64,000 nucleotides of DNA from positions 124,001-188,000 of the forward strand of contig JAUJMY010000002.1 in NCBI GenBank assembly GCA_030446625.1, in the 5' to 3' direction. This document shows positions 1-9,066 of this stretch, one piece after another (the stretch's first letter is position 1; every line of letters starts with the position of its first letter). A model generated the notes under the pieces. It made no database searches. It was not told the origin of the DNA and was given only the letters and a program-made list of their open reading frames with translations. The stretch is from Gaiellaceae bacterium. GTDB taxonomy: Bacteria > Actinomycetota > Thermoleophilia > Gaiellales > Gaiellaceae. A program made the translations under genes and the position numbers.

Positions 1-552
1 GAGCGCGCGCGCGAACGCGACCCCGATCAGCAGGAACGCCGTCGCGAGCCCCGCCGAGTAGACCGCGAGGAGGAGCGCGCCGCGCAGGATCGAGCCCGCA
101 TCCCCGGCGAGCACGAGGACCCCGGCGAGCACGCCTCCGATGCACGGCGCGGCGCAGACCGCGAACGCGGCGCCGAGGAGCGCGTTCGAGCCTCGCCGCC
201 GCGCGACGGTCAGGAGGCCCGGCGCGACCATGCGCTTCGGCAGCGGCAGGAGCCCGAGGAACGCGAGCCCGAAGACGACGAGCACGAAGCCGGCCACGTG
301 CTCCTGCGTCCGCGCGTCGATCCGCGTCGCGAGCGCGGCGGCCGCCGCCCCGAGCAGCACGAAGACGAGCGTGAAGCCGAGAAGGAAAGGCACGCTCGAG
401 GCCGCGACGCGGCGCGCGACCCCGCGCTCGCCGAGCCGTGTGACGTCGAGGCCCGCGACCGTGGAGAGATAGCCCGGGACGAGCGGCAGGACGCACGGTG
501 TCGCGATCGACGCGACGCCGGCGGCGAAGGCGATGGAGGCGCTCGTCAGCAC
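1..552 (-). CDS. ccdA: CcdA-type thiol:disulfide transporter, 3' end outside the window
   Basis: Integral membrane protein that passes electrons from cytoplasmic thioredoxin to extracytoplasmic thioredoxin-like proteins for cytochrome c maturation. Translating the complementary strand from a GTG at 552 gives 184 residues before the window edge. It shows the CcdA signature TPCVLPLVPGYLS near residue 19 and the second membrane cysteine motif CAAPCIGG near residue 137, with long hydrophobic stretches between. These paired TPC/APC cysteines are the redox-active ones of the family. It starts 7 bases beyond the CcmH-like gene and probably belongs to the same transcript; a CcmH/CcmG/CcdA order is usual in system II (Ccs) loci. 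The start is chosen for position; there is no strong ribosome binding site. The 3' end is missing. Confidence 0.85.
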   Translation of the reverse strand, partial: MLTSASIAFAAGVASIATPCVLPLVPGYLSTVAGLDVTRLGERGVARRVAASSVPFLLGFTLVFVLLGAAAAALATRIDARTQEHVAGFVLVVFGLAFLGLLPLPKRMVAPGLLTVARRRGSNALLGAAFAVCAAPCIGGVLAGVLVLAGDAGSILRGALLLAVYSAGLATAFLLIGVAFARAL

Positions 553-558
553 GGTCGG

Positions 559-1022
559 CTACGAGCCGAAGTGGAGCAGTTCCTCGTCGAGCCGCCGTTC
601 GAGCTCGTCGTCGAGCGGCTCGTCGTCGGGCGGGCCGCCGTCGCGCCCCCGGCTCCAGCGCCACGCCGCGGCGCCGACCACGGCCGCGGCCGCGAGGACG
701 CCGCCGATCGGGAGCAGCCACGCGAGCAGGTCGAAGCCCTCCTCGGCGGCGCCGGCTGCACGACGCGCGGGCCGAAGCGGCGCACGAGGTCGCGCTTGAT
801 CTCGCTCTTCGTGTCGCCGGCGGCGATGCGGCGGACGATGAAGCGCCGCATCCGGTCTGCGACCGGCGAGCTCGACTGGTCGAGCGTCGTGCGGCAGGTG
901 GGACAGACGACCTCGCGCTCGAGCTCGGCGAGCGTCGGGTGCCGCTCGCTCCCGGCCGCGGGTGCCGCGGCGCCGACGGCGAGCGCGACGGCGAGGGCGA
1001 GCAAGCCGAGCGCGCGCGTCAC
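559..1022 (-). CDS. CcmH/CcdC-like cytochrome c maturation protein, apparent frameshift
   Basis: Small membrane-anchored heme-ligation factor that reduces apocytochrome CXXCH cysteines. A signal segment is followed by the family motif VVCPTCRTTLDQS (residues 38-50, CPTC) and RRFIVRRIAAGDTKSEIKRD, as in CcmH. After FGPRVV the frame becomes meaningless arginine/serine-rich sequence, but another frame immediately continues EGFDLLAWLLPI, a hydrophobic segment and an acidic tail ending DEELLHFGS at 559. One base has therefore been lost or gained in the GC-rich stretch around 745-762. Its start overlaps the stop of the thioredoxin-like gene (GTGA). It is either a sequencing indel or a young pseudogene; the intact downstream frame shows the break is recent. 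Confidence 0.75.
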
Positions 1023-1563
1023 GTCGCGAGCGCCTCCTCGATCGCGCGCTCGAACCGCGCCTCGATCTGCGGGCTGCCGTCCACCGGCCCGATGATCGCG
1101 TCCCCGACGATCATGCCGCGGCGGTCGATCACGAACGTCACTGGGTAGCCACGCACGCGGTAGTCCCGCACGGTCTCCCCGGCTTCGCGCGCACGACCGG
1201 GTACGTGATCCCGTAGCGGCGCATGAACCCGCGCGCGTCCTCGTCGAAGTCCTCCGAGTCGACGCCGACGACGACGAGCCCGCGCTCCCGATACGTGCGC
1301 CACGCGGCTTCGAGCTCTTCCGCCTCCTCCTCGCACGGATCGCACCACGAGGCCCAGAAGTTCAGCACGACTGCCTTCCCGCGCAGCGACGCGAGCGAGA
1401 GCGACCCGGGCGCGTCGAGACGCGGGAGCGTGAACGCCGGCGCCCGGCCCTCGAGGTCGCCTTCCCGCTCGTTCCTGAGCAGCTGCCATGCGAGCAGCGC
1501 GAAGAGCGAGGCGACGAGCGTGACCGCGAGCGCCTGCGCGACCAGCTTCGCGCGTCCCGCCAC
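1019..1563 (-). CDS. CcmG/ResA-like membrane-anchored thioredoxin, apparent frameshift
   Basis: Extracytoplasmic thioredoxin-fold reductase for cytochrome c maturation, supplied with electrons by CcdA. An N-terminal anchor (residues about 8-27) is followed by a TlpA-like domain with the active site WASWCDPCEEE (WCxxC, residues 71-75). The first frame runs to about 1190 (YPVVR) and then derails. The next frame supplies the missing part: AGETVRDYRVRG, the cis-Pro loop YPVTFVIDRRG and the C-terminus EEALAT at 1019. The break lies in a gcgcgcg run around 1183-1194. GTG at 1563 overlaps the region just after the L,D-transpeptidase stop, so translation is probably coupled. Two neighbouring cytochrome-maturation genes are thus both frameshifted. 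Confidence 0.8.
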
Positions 1564-1564
1564 C

Positions 1565-2602
1565 TCAGGCGTTGACGATGAACACGGCTGTCCCGACGGA
1601 GACGCGCGTGAAGAGGTACTCCGCCTCCGGGATCTGCATCCGGATGCAGCCGTGCGAGACGGAGTACCCGATCGAGGCCGCGTCCGGCGTGCCGTGGATG
1701 CCGACGCCCGCGGCGGAGAGCCCCATCCACCGCGTCCCGAGCGGGTTCCCCGGCCCGGGCGGGATCGGCTTCTTCCCCTCGGCCCAGTCCGAGTCGGGCG
1801 GGTACCACCAGGGATGCTTCCACTTCACGACGATCCGGAAGCGCCCGAGCGGGGTCGGGTAGCGCGCGGCGCCGGTCGCCACGCCGAACGTCCGGCTCAG
1901 GCGCATCCCGTCGTAGAGGTAGAGCCTGTTCGAGCGACGGCGCACGACGACGACGGCGCCGAAGTCGGCGCGCGTCACGGCAGGCGCCACCGACCGCGCC
2001 GCGAGCGCGATCGGGAAGCGGCGATTCGCGACGAGCGCGGCGACGATCGCCCTGATCGTCGCCGTCTGGTCGAGGCGCCGGCCGGGCGCTCCGCGCGTGA
2101 TGAAGGGCCGCAGTCGGCGCAAGAACAGTCGCGCGTCGACCGGGTTGCGGTCGAACCGCCTCGCCACCTTCGCGGCGTACGCACGAACGCGCTGGCCGCT
2201 GACGCGGACGGGGAGCCGGACGGCCGGTCCCGGCGCCGCGCGCCGCGCCCGCTCGACGGCCGCCTGCACGCTGGCCGTGGCCCCGAGGAGGGCCGGCGAG
2301 GGCTGGAGCGTCCGTCGGCCGACGCGCAGGACGAGCGGCGCGGCGAACGCCGTGCGGACGACCGAGGCCGCCGCCTCGGGCGGGAGGCCGCCGACGCGGA
2401 CGCCGCCGATTCTGACGCCTGCAGGGATCCGCGCCGGCTCGCTGCTCGTCGTCGTCGTAGTCTTGGTCGTCGTAGTCGTGGTCGTCGTCGTCGAGGCGGT
2501 CTGGAAGACACCGGCCGGAACAGGCCCCGCGACGACGACGGCGAGGAGCGCGCCCGCGCCGGCGCCGCCGAGCGCGAGCAGGCCGAATGCAGCGCGTTTC
2601 AC
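1565..2602 (-). CDS. L,D-transpeptidase with N-terminal peptidoglycan-binding-like domain
   Basis: Predicted YkuD-fold enzyme that forms 3-3 crosslinks in peptidoglycan or attaches proteins to it. The 345 residues begin with a signal/anchor (MKRAAFGLLALGG) and a threonine linker (residues about 38-53). Next comes a VanW-associated PG_binding_4-like domain (GVRIGGVRVGGLPPEAA onward), then the catalytic domain from about residue 215. Catalytic motifs are VGIHGTPDA and SHGCIRMQI, with the essential His and Cys present. The linker and signal place the enzyme outside the membrane. It overlaps the glycerophosphodiesterase gene by 4 bases and lies in the same operon. Confidence 0.92.
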   Translation of the reverse strand: MKRAAFGLLALGGAGAGALLAVVVAGPVPAGVFQTASTTTTTTTTTKTTTTTSSEPARIPAGVRIGGVRVGGLPPEAAASVVRTAFAAPLVLRVGRRTLQPSPALLGATASVQAAVERARRAAPGPAVRLPVRVSGQRVRAYAAKVARRFDRNPVDARLFLRRLRPFITRGAPGRRLDQTATIRAIVAALVANRRFPIALAARSVAPAVTRADFGAVVVVRRRSNRLYLYDGMRLSRTFGVATGAARYPTPLGRFRIVVKWKHPWWYPPDSDWAEGKKPIPPGPGNPLGTRWMGLSAAGVGIHGTPDAASIGYSVSHGCIRMQIPEAEYLFTRVSVGTAVFIVNA

Positions 2603-3390
2603 GCGCTCAGGGTAGCCGCGCGGAAGATCCGCGGGTCATTCGTGATGATTCCGTCCGCGCCCGCCGCGACGAGGCGCGCGAGCAGCCGCGCGTCGTCGAC
2701 CGTCCAGACGAACACGGCCGCACCCCGCCGGTGGCAGCGGTCGATCACCGAGCGCGAGACGACGAGGTAGTGCAGCGTCGCCACCGTCGCCCCGGCGCGG
2801 TCGAGCAGCCCCTCGATCCGGTGCGGGAGCACGCGGCGGAGCGCGGCCGCGGTCGCGAGGACCGCCGGCGCGAGCGGCCGCCACGCGGAGAGGCCGCGGC
2901 GGTCGAGCGGGTACGAGACGCCGAGGCGGAGCTTCGGCTCGAGCGTCCCCACCGTCGCGAGGCTGCCGGCGAAGAACGAGCTCACGAGCGCCCGCTCGAC
3001 GGCGCCGTGCCTCCTCAGCGCGTCGACGACGCGCGCCTCGTACCCGACGGCCTTCAGGTCGACATGGAGACCCACGCCGGGCGCCTCGGCCGCGAGGTAC
3101 GCGAGCGCTTCGTCGAGCGTCGGCAGCTGCGGCGCGACCCGGCGAAGCTCCGCCAGCGAGCGGCCGCCGACGCGGCCGGACGCGCGGCCGTGCGTCAGCT
3201 CGCGCAGATCGTCCGAGTGCGCGAGCACGAGCGCGCCGTCCGCGAGCGCCAGCACGTCGAACTCGACGAAGTCGACCCCCTCCTCGAGCGCGCGGGCGAA
3301 GCTCGGCAGCGTGTTCTCGGGGGCGAGCGCCGCCGCGCCGCGGTGGCCGACGCGCCACGCGCGTCCGTCTCGCCGCAGCACGTCGATCAC
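2599..3390 (-). CDS. Glycerophosphodiester phosphodiesterase
   Basis: Hydrolyses glycerophosphodiesters to glycerol-3-phosphate and an alcohol, in phospholipid turnover. The 263-residue TIM-barrel protein carries the family motifs: HRGAAALAPENTLPSF near the N-terminus (catalytic His and metal-binding Glu), DFVEFDVLALADG, then LVLAHSDDLRELT (second catalytic His), and HVDLK in the middle. The C-terminal VFVWTVDD and GADGIITNDP are also typical. GTG at 3390 overlaps the TGA of the upstream gene, so it is translationally coupled. No signal peptide is seen, so it is probably cytoplasmic. Confidence 0.92.
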   Translation of the reverse strand: MIDVLRRDGRAWRVGHRGAAALAPENTLPSFARALEEGVDFVEFDVLALADGALVLAHSDDLRELTHGRASGRVGGRSLAELRRVAPQLPTLDEALAYLAAEAPGVGLHVDLKAVGYEARVVDALRRHGAVERALVSSFFAGSLATVGTLEPKLRLGVSYPLDRRGLSAWRPLAPAVLATAAALRRVLPHRIEGLLDRAGATVATLHYLVVSRSVIDRCHRRGAAVFVWTVDDARLLARLVAAGADGIITNDPRIFRAATLSA

Positions 3391-4937
3391 GGCGCCGTCG
3401 GCAGCAGCGTCTCGTCGAGCTCGCCGCCGCGCGCCGCGTAGCTGACGATCATCCGGTCGGTCGTCCACTCGACGGGGGCGTGGTCGTCCGTCCACGGATC
3501 TGCGGCACGGGCGACTCGCGGCCCGAGTTGCCGCTGCAACAGCGACTCGAGGGGGAGCAGCTGCGGGTTCGGCCGCACGCGGCGCGTCGGCGGCACCGGC
3601 CGCGTGAGACCGACGACGATGTGGTTGAACGTCAGCACCGGCCAGATGCGCACCTCCGGGAACACGGTCGCGAGCGTCCCCGCGAGCGCCGCGACGAGCC
3701 GCCGGTCGCGCGGAACCGTCGCCACGTTCAGCGCGACGATCCCGCCCGGCCGGAGCCGCTCGCGTACGAGCTCGAAGAACTCGCGCGTCGCGAGGTAGAA
3801 GGGCACGTACGGCTGGTGGTACGCGTCGACGTACACGAGGTCGTACCTCTCCCGGGTGCGTCGCAGGTACGGGCGCGCGTCGGCGTCGTGCGTGCGCAGG
3901 CGCGAATTGTCCGCGAGCCCGAGGAAGCGCCGCCCGGCGTCGGTGACCGCGGGATCGATCTCGACGCCGTCGATCTCGACGCCCGGGTAGAAGACGCCGA
4001 ACGCCCGCGCGATCGTCCCGCCCGCGTTCCCGAGCACCGCGAGCGAGCGCGGCTCGTGGTCGAGGAGCAGCGGGACCGCGAGGAACGCGTCCCACACGCC
4101 GCCGGTGAGGACGGTGTCGCGCCGCCACACCGAGTGCACCGCGATCCCCTCGTTCAGGTACAGCCGCCGCGCGCCGTCCTCCTCGCGCACCTGGACGAAC
4201 TGGTACCGCGACTCGTGTTCGTACAGCACCCCCGACGCCGCGCGCACCGTCCCCGGCGGCACGGCGAGCAGCGCCGCGAGGGCGAGCCCGAGCAGGACCC
4301 AGCGCCGGCCGAGCAGGATCGAGCCGCTGAGCGCGAGCACCGCCGCCGAGGCCAGCAGCGTGCGCTGCGTGCCGATGAGCGGGATCGTGACGAGCGCGGA
4401 GACGAACGTCCCGAGCAGGCTGCCGACGGTCGAGACCGCGTACAGACGGCCCGCGACCGCGCCGGCCGAGCCAACGTCGTCGAGCGCGAGCCGGATCGCA
4501 AACGGCGACACCATGCCGAGCACGGTGACCGGCGGCGCGAAGAGGAGCAGCGTCGCGAAGAACGAGCCGATCACCGCGCCGGCGGACAGCTCGTCGAGCC
4601 CCCGCGCGGTCACGGAGAGGAACGGGCGCGTCACGAACGGGATCGCCGCCACCAGCACCGCCGCGCCGACGACCAGCTTCCCGAGCAGCCGTGGGTCCGG
4701 TCGCCGGTCGGCAAGCCGTCCGCCGAGCCAGTACCCGAGCGAGAGCGACGCGAGCACGAGGCCGATCAGGTTCGCCCACACGATCGTCGACGAGCCGTAG
4801 TACGGCGCGAGCAGGCGCGACGCGCAGATCTCGGTCGCCAGCGTCCCCGTCCCCGCGCCGAAGACGAGCAGCGAGAGCGCGGCGGTCGAACGCGCCGCGG
4901 TCGAGACCGCGGCGGGCGCCTCGGCGGACGCGCTCAC
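3387..4937 (-). CDS. Membrane protein with C-terminal spermidine-synthase-like domain
   Basis: 516 residues. The N-terminal half has six or more membrane segments (LLVFGAGTGTLATEICASRL, then IGLVLASLSLGYWLGGRLAD and onward). The C-terminal half is an aminopropyltransferase/Rossmann methyltransferase-like domain: LAVLGNAGGTIARAF (nucleotide loop), GVEIDGVEIDP, YDLVYVDAYHQPYVPFYL and LRPGGIVALNVA. Such fused proteins are common in actinobacteria and their substrate is generally unknown. The conserved aspartates of true spermidine synthases are only partly matched (VDAYHQPY), so polyamine synthesis is doubtful. It lies between a SpoIIE phosphatase and a glycerophosphodiesterase with 4-base overlaps. 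Confidence 0.85.
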   Translation of the reverse strand: MSASAEAPAAVSTAARSTAALSLLVFGAGTGTLATEICASRLLAPYYGSSTIVWANLIGLVLASLSLGYWLGGRLADRRPDPRLLGKLVVGAAVLVAAIPFVTRPFLSVTARGLDELSAGAVIGSFFATLLLFAPPVTVLGMVSPFAIRLALDDVGSAGAVAGRLYAVSTVGSLLGTFVSALVTIPLIGTQRTLLASAAVLALSGSILLGRRWVLLGLALAALLAVPPGTVRAASGVLYEHESRYQFVQVREEDGARRLYLNEGIAVHSVWRRDTVLTGGVWDAFLAVPLLLDHEPRSLAVLGNAGGTIARAFGVFYPGVEIDGVEIDPAVTDAGRRFLGLADNSRLRTHDADARPYLRRTRERYDLVYVDAYHQPYVPFYLATREFFELVRERLRPGGIVALNVATVPRDRRLVAALAGTLATVFPEVRIWPVLTFNHIVVGLTRPVPPTRRVRPNPQLLPLESLLQRQLGPRVARAADPWTDDHAPVEWTTDRMIVSYAARGGELDETLLPTAP

Positions 4938-7681
4938 TAGGTGGCCGTCCGCTTGATCGCGACGATCGCGCAGTCGTCGGAGAGCTCGCCGCCGGCGAAG
5001 CTCCGGCAGTCGGCGAGCGCGGCCACGACGAGCTCGGGCGGGCGCAACGCGCGCCGCTCCCCGAGGAAGCGATCGAGCCGCGCGTGACCGTAGAAGTCGC
5101 CGCCGCGCCGCGCCTCGAGCAGGCCGTCCGTGTAGAGGACGACGCTCGTCCCCGGCTCGAGCGACTCGCGCGTCTCCGCGTACGTCTGGCTGCGGTCGAT
5201 GCCGAGCGCGAGACCGCGCACCGATAGCGGCCGGACGTCGCCCGCCGCCGGGACGAGGCGCGGATCCGGGTGCCCCGCACCCGCGCAGACGATCTCGCCG
5301 CTGTGCGGATCGAGCGTCAGGTAGAGCATCGTGATGAACTTGCCGGAGGCGATCTCGCCGCAGACGACCTCGTTCGCGGCGGCGAGGAAGTCACCGGGCT
5401 CGGGGTGCTCCCGGGCGAGCGAGCGGAAGACGAACTTCGCCATCGCCATGTCGGCCGCGGCCTCGATCCCGTGCCCGGTCACGTCGCCGAGCACCACCGC
5501 CAGGCGCCCGTCCGCGAGCGTCATGAAGTCGTAGACGTCGCCCCCGACGTCGACGCGCGACGACGGCGCGTAGGCGTCGCCGAGCTCCAGCCCGGGTAGC
5601 TCCGGCTGCGAGCGCGGCAACAGCGAGCGCTGCATCGTGTCGGCGAACTCCTTCTGCTGCTGGTAGAGGCGCGCGTTGTCGATCGCGAGCGCGGCCTGCG
5701 CGGCGACCGAGAGGCCGATGTCGCTCGTCTCCCCGGTGATCGGGCGATCCGGGTCGAGCGAGAGCAACGTGAGCGTCCCGAGTAGCTCGGACGGCGTCGC
5801 AATCGGCAGCACGACCGCGGTCGACCCCGTCTCGAGGAACGGGACGAGCAGCTGGTGCGCGTCCATCCGCGCCGCCGCGCGCGAGTCGAGCACGAGCGCG
5901 CGGTTCGTGCGCAGGAGGCGCCGGCCCGGGAGCTTCTCCATCGCCTGCGGCCGCCCGAGGACGGGCCGGATCGCGTCTTCCAGACGCGCGTCCGTCACGT
6001 GCACCGCGCACGGGACGAGGTAGTCGCCGCGCGCGTCGGGCATCCGGATCACTGCCGCGTCCACGTCGAGGAGTTGGACGACCGTGCGCGCGACGGCGTC
6101 GAGCGTCGTCTCGAGCGAGAGGCTCTGCGCGAACGAGCGCGAGATCTCGTAGAGCGCGCCGAGCCGGCGCGCGGCATGCCGCTCCGCGGAGAGCACGCTG
6201 CGCAGCTCCGCGCCGAGCTGTGTCGCCTGCTCGTGCAGGCGCGCGTTCTGCACCGAGACCGCGAGCTGCGCCGCGAGCGCCCCGAGGAGCGCCCACTCGT
6301 TCTTCGACGCCTCCCGCCCGCGCGGAAAGTAGACGGCGAGCAATCCCGTCACGTCGTCCTGCACGACGAGCGGCGCCGCGACGGCGGCCTGGATCGCCGC
6401 GGCCGCGACCTCCGCCTCCAGGCCCGCGAGCCGCGGGTCGTTCGCCGCGTCCTCGACGAGCAGCATCCCGCGAGCCCGGAACGGCCCGAGCGCGAGCTCG
6501 AGCAGGCGCTGCGCGACAACGGTGTGCGGGCCGGAGAGGGCGCGGCCGGCCGCCGGGACGAGCCGTCCGTCCTCCCGGAGGTAGACCGCGACGCGCTCGG
6601 CGTCGAGGAGGTCCGCGATCTGCGCGACGGCGGTCTCGAGCGTGTGCGACAGCGAGAGCTGGGCGCTCGCCTGCGCGACGACGCCGAGGAGGACGCGGCT
6701 GCGCTCGACCTCGAGCTCCAGCGTCGCTGCGCGCTCGCTCGAGCGGAGCGCGTGCGCGGCGCGCACGGCGAACGTCGCCAGCCGCGCCATCGCGTCGTCG
6801 CCCGGCGGCTCGGCGAAGAGGAGCTGCAGCGCCGCGAGCGGTGGCTGTCCGAGCTGGAGCGTGACGACGCTAGCGCGGCCGTCGGGCCCCGGGTCGACCG
6901 CGACCGGACGCGCGCGCGCCAGCGCCCGCCGCGCGATCCCCTCGGCCGCGGCGGTCGGAAGACGCGCCGTCTCGCCCCGCGACGCGACGAGCTCGACGCC
7001 GCCGTCCGGGCCGCGATCGCGCCAGAGGCGGCACGCCGCAGCCCCGCTCGCCGCCGTCGCCAGACGCACGATCTCCGGCGCGATGCGCCCGCCGTCGCTC
7101 GTCGCCGCGCCCAGCGCCTCGGCCGCGAGCTCGAGCACCCGTTGGTCGCCGCCGTCGCGCGCCCCGTCTCGTTCGCCGAGCGCGCGGATCGCCGCCGCGA
7201 CGTGGTCGGCGGCGACGCGTAGGAGCAGGCGCTCCCGATCGTCGAGCTCCCCGGCCGCGCGCAGGACCTCGAGGCTGCCGACGACGCGTCCGCCGATCCG
7301 CGCGGGGACGAGGCACGCCGCCCGCGCTCCGATTCGCGCCGCGACGGCGCGAACGAGCGCGGGCAGCTCCGCCGCGGCGCCCATCTCGGCCACGCGGGCG
7401 AGCGAGGCGACGCGGAGCCGCGACCCCTCGAGCTCCGCGGCGACGGCGTGCGAGCGTGAGCGGATCGCACGCGCGGAGACGTAGCCGCCGCCGGCGTCGA
7501 GAGCGCGCGCGACGACGACGTCGGCGCGTAGGGCAACCCCGACGGCCTCGACGACGCGCGTCAGCGCGGCCGCGAGCGTCGGCTCCTCGGCGACCGCGCG
7601 GCTCGCCGCAGCGAGCGCGGAGACGACGTCGCCGTTGCCGGCGACCGTGCGCTGCTCCCGACTCACCTCACCCGACGCCAT
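4937..7681 (-). CDS. Multi-GAF sensor with C-terminal SpoIIE/PP2C phosphatase
   Basis: 914-residue cytoplasmic signalling phosphatase. Successive GAF-like domains occupy roughly residues 15-170, 185-320, 330-485 and 510-680, each following the GAF pattern of a helix, LALDNARLY-type ending and linker. A coiled linker (IDNARLYQQQKEFADTMQRSLLP) leads into the SpoIIE domain (about 690-910). That domain has VGGDVYDFM, VVLGDVTGHGIEAAADMAM, VVLYTDGLLEARR and SDDCAIVAIKR, covering the Asp residues that bind Mn/Mg. Such proteins usually dephosphorylate anti-sigma-factor antagonists; no STAS or RsbW-like partner is in the window. It is the first gene of the minus-strand operon that runs to ccdA, with an ATG at 7681. 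Confidence 0.92.
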   Translation of the reverse strand: MASGEVSREQRTVAGNGDVVSALAAASRAVAEEPTLAAALTRVVEAVGVALRADVVVARALDAGGGYVSARAIRSRSHAVAAELEGSRLRVASLARVAEMGAAAELPALVRAVAARIGARAACLVPARIGGRVVGSLEVLRAAGELDDRERLLLRVAADHVAAAIRALGERDGARDGGDQRVLELAAEALGAATSDGGRIAPEIVRLATAASGAAACRLWRDRGPDGGVELVASRGETARLPTAAAEGIARRALARARPVAVDPGPDGRASVVTLQLGQPPLAALQLLFAEPPGDDAMARLATFAVRAAHALRSSERAATLELEVERSRVLLGVVAQASAQLSLSHTLETAVAQIADLLDAERVAVYLREDGRLVPAAGRALSGPHTVVAQRLLELALGPFRARGMLLVEDAANDPRLAGLEAEVAAAAIQAAVAAPLVVQDDVTGLLAVYFPRGREASKNEWALLGALAAQLAVSVQNARLHEQATQLGAELRSVLSAERHAARRLGALYEISRSFAQSLSLETTLDAVARTVVQLLDVDAAVIRMPDARGDYLVPCAVHVTDARLEDAIRPVLGRPQAMEKLPGRRLLRTNRALVLDSRAAARMDAHQLLVPFLETGSTAVVLPIATPSELLGTLTLLSLDPDRPITGETSDIGLSVAAQAALAIDNARLYQQQKEFADTMQRSLLPRSQPELPGLELGDAYAPSSRVDVGGDVYDFMTLADGRLAVVLGDVTGHGIEAAADMAMAKFVFRSLAREHPEPGDFLAAANEVVCGEIASGKFITMLYLTLDPHSGEIVCAGAGHPDPRLVPAAGDVRPLSVRGLALGIDRSQTYAETRESLEPGTSVVLYTDGLLEARRGGDFYGHARLDRFLGERRALRPPELVVAALADCRSFAGGELSDDCAIVAIKRTAT

Positions 7682-7773
7682 CCGTCACCCGCCCGCTCAG
7701 TATGGCCGATGCGCCGACGCGAGCCTGCTCCGCGCCGCGACAGCACGGAAACTCGGCTCTAGACTGCGGCGGG

Positions 7774-8010
7774 ATGGCCCGAGCAGCAAGCCGCGCCGAG
7801 CCCGCGGAAGACGCTCCGCCCGTCGATCCGCACGCCGTCGAGCGCGCGTACCGGCGCGAGCGTGCGAAGCGGCGCGCGCGGGTGGAGCGCGCGCGGGAGC
7901 GGCGCCGGGCCGCGATCCGCTTCTTCGCCTTCCTCCTCGGCCTCGTCGCCCTCAGCGTATTCCTGGTCGTCACGATCTGGAACCAGATCCAGCGGCTTTT
8001 CGGCTTGTAG
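7774..8010 (+). CDS. Small basic single-pass membrane protein
   Basis: 78 residues of unknown function. The N-terminal two-thirds are highly charged and probably helical (HAVERAYRRERAKRRARVERAR), followed by one membrane segment (FFAFLLGLVALSVFLVVTIW) and a short tail IQRLFGL. The cytoplasmic side is strongly Arg-rich, so a membrane-tethered nucleic-acid or lipid interaction is possible but not shown. It is transcribed divergently from the SpoIIE phosphatase, 92 bases away. A hairpin follows the stop directly. Confidence 0.7.
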   Translation: MARAASRAEPAEDAPPVDPHAVERAYRRERAKRRARVERARERRRAAIRFFAFLLGLVALSVFLVVTIWNQIQRLFGL

Positions 8011-8016
8011 CGCCGC

Positions 8017-8034
8017 GAAGTCCTGACGGACTTC
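8017..8034. terminator. Hairpin after the small membrane-protein gene
   Basis: Perfect inverted repeat GAAGTCC / GGACTTC with loop TGAC, 6 bases after the stop codon at 8010. No T-run follows, as is usual for terminators in very GC-rich genomes. Confidence 0.5.
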
Positions 8035-8083
8035 AGTGCGAAGGGCTCGCAGGCGAAGCCGGCTTTCAGCTTAGACTCCCGCG

Positions 8084-8545
8084 ATGCAGCCGATTCAGCG
8101 GACGTTCGGGCGACAAGCGGGCGACGCCGGCACGGCCGGAGCCGATCGGCTGTGGGGGCTCGGGGATCGCGTGGCGCCCGTCGCCGGCCTCGTGCTCGCG
8201 GTGTCGGCGTTCACGGGGTGGTACGTCGGATCCGGCGACCTGACCCTGAGCGTCACCGGCTGGAACACCGGCGTCCTCGGCAAGCTCGTCTTCTTCGTCG
8301 GCCTGGCCGTGGTGGCGCTCGTCGCCCTCCGTTCTGCAGGCATCGACCTGCCGGCGATGGTGCCGGAGAGTCTCGTCGTGATCGCGCTCGGCGCGCTCGC
8401 CACGATCTTCGTCCTGATCCGCCTGATCGACATCCCGGAACGCTTCCTGCCCGCAGACGGCCGCGGGATCGGGATCTGGATCAGCCTCCTGGCCGCGCTC
8501 GCGGTGATCGTTGCAGGGCTGCTGCAAGCCGGCGAAGAGCTGTAG
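8084..8545 (+). CDS. Four-segment membrane protein of unknown function
   Basis: 153 residues with about four hydrophobic segments: VAPVAGLVLAVSAFTGWYVG, LGKLVFFVGLAVVALVAL, LVVIALGALATIFVLIRLI, and IWISLLAALAVIVAGLLQ. The short loop between segments 1 and 2 (GDLTLSVTGWNTG) is predicted to be extracytoplasmic. Similar four-helix proteins are common in Thermoleophilia, with no assigned role. Its 3' end overlaps that of the convergent PAP2 gene by about 65 bases, so one of the two tails may be longer than the biological protein. Confidence 0.75.
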   Translation: MQPIQRTFGRQAGDAGTAGADRLWGLGDRVAPVAGLVLAVSAFTGWYVGSGDLTLSVTGWNTGVLGKLVFFVGLAVVALVALRSAGIDLPAMVPESLVVIALGALATIFVLIRLIDIPERFLPADGRGIGIWISLLAALAVIVAGLLQAGEEL

Positions 8546-9026
8546 CGACCAGCACGCCGAGGACCGCGCCCGCCAGCACGTCGGAGGGGTAGTGGACGCC
8601 GACGTACACGCGAGACCACGCGATGGCGATCGCGAGGACGAACAGCGGCACCGCGGCCGTGCGCTCGTACCGGGACAGCACCGCGGCGGCGGCGAAGCTC
8701 GTCGCAGCGTGGCCCGACGGGAACGACAGGTCGAGCGGCGTTCGCACGAGCGCCTCCGGCTCGTCATACGTCACCGACGGCCGAGGGCGGGCGGTCAGCT
8801 GCTTGAGCCCGAGCGCGACCAGGTCCGCCGTCAGCACCGCGACGAGCACGTACGCGAGTGCGTACGGCCGGCGCCAGAGGAACGCGGCGAGCAGCGCGAG
8901 CACGATCCAGATGAAGCCTGTCGTGCCGAGCCGTGAGAGCCCGACGAAGAGCGGGTCGAGCGCGTCCACGCGGTGGTGGACGACCCACCGCTCGAGCCGG
9001 TGGTCGAGCCCGAGAACGCGATCCAC
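8481..9026 (-). CDS. PAP2-family membrane phosphatase
   Basis: 181-residue membrane phosphatase of the phosphatidic acid phosphatase type 2 superfamily, likely acting on lipid (poly)phosphates on the outer membrane face. The three active-site blocks are present: KQLTARPRPS (KxxxxxxRP), FPSGHAATS (PSGH) and SRVYVGVHYPSDVL (SRxxxxxHxxxD). It has five or six hydrophobic segments. GTG at 9026 is the assigned start. The substrate cannot be told from the sequence; undecaprenyl pyrophosphate, phosphatidylglycerophosphate and phosphatidate are all possible. Confidence 0.9.
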   Translation of the reverse strand: MDRVLGLDHRLERWVVHHRVDALDPLFVGLSRLGTTGFIWIVLALLAAFLWRRPYALAYVLVAVLTADLVALGLKQLTARPRPSVTYDEPEALVRTPLDLSFPSGHAATSFAAAAVLSRYERTAAVPLFVLAIAIAWSRVYVGVHYPSDVLAGAVLGVLVATALRRLAAALQRSPRARPGG

Positions 9027-9066
9027 GACGAGGCTCGTGCCGCCGGGGCCGACTAAGGAACGAGTT

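Noticed and set aside
2599-5280. Very long open frame covering the spermidine-synthase-like gene
   Set aside because: Only its last part (to 3390) encodes a real protein, the glycerophosphodiesterase. The rest is an out-of-frame shadow, as are the many long opposite-strand frames in this GC-rich DNA.
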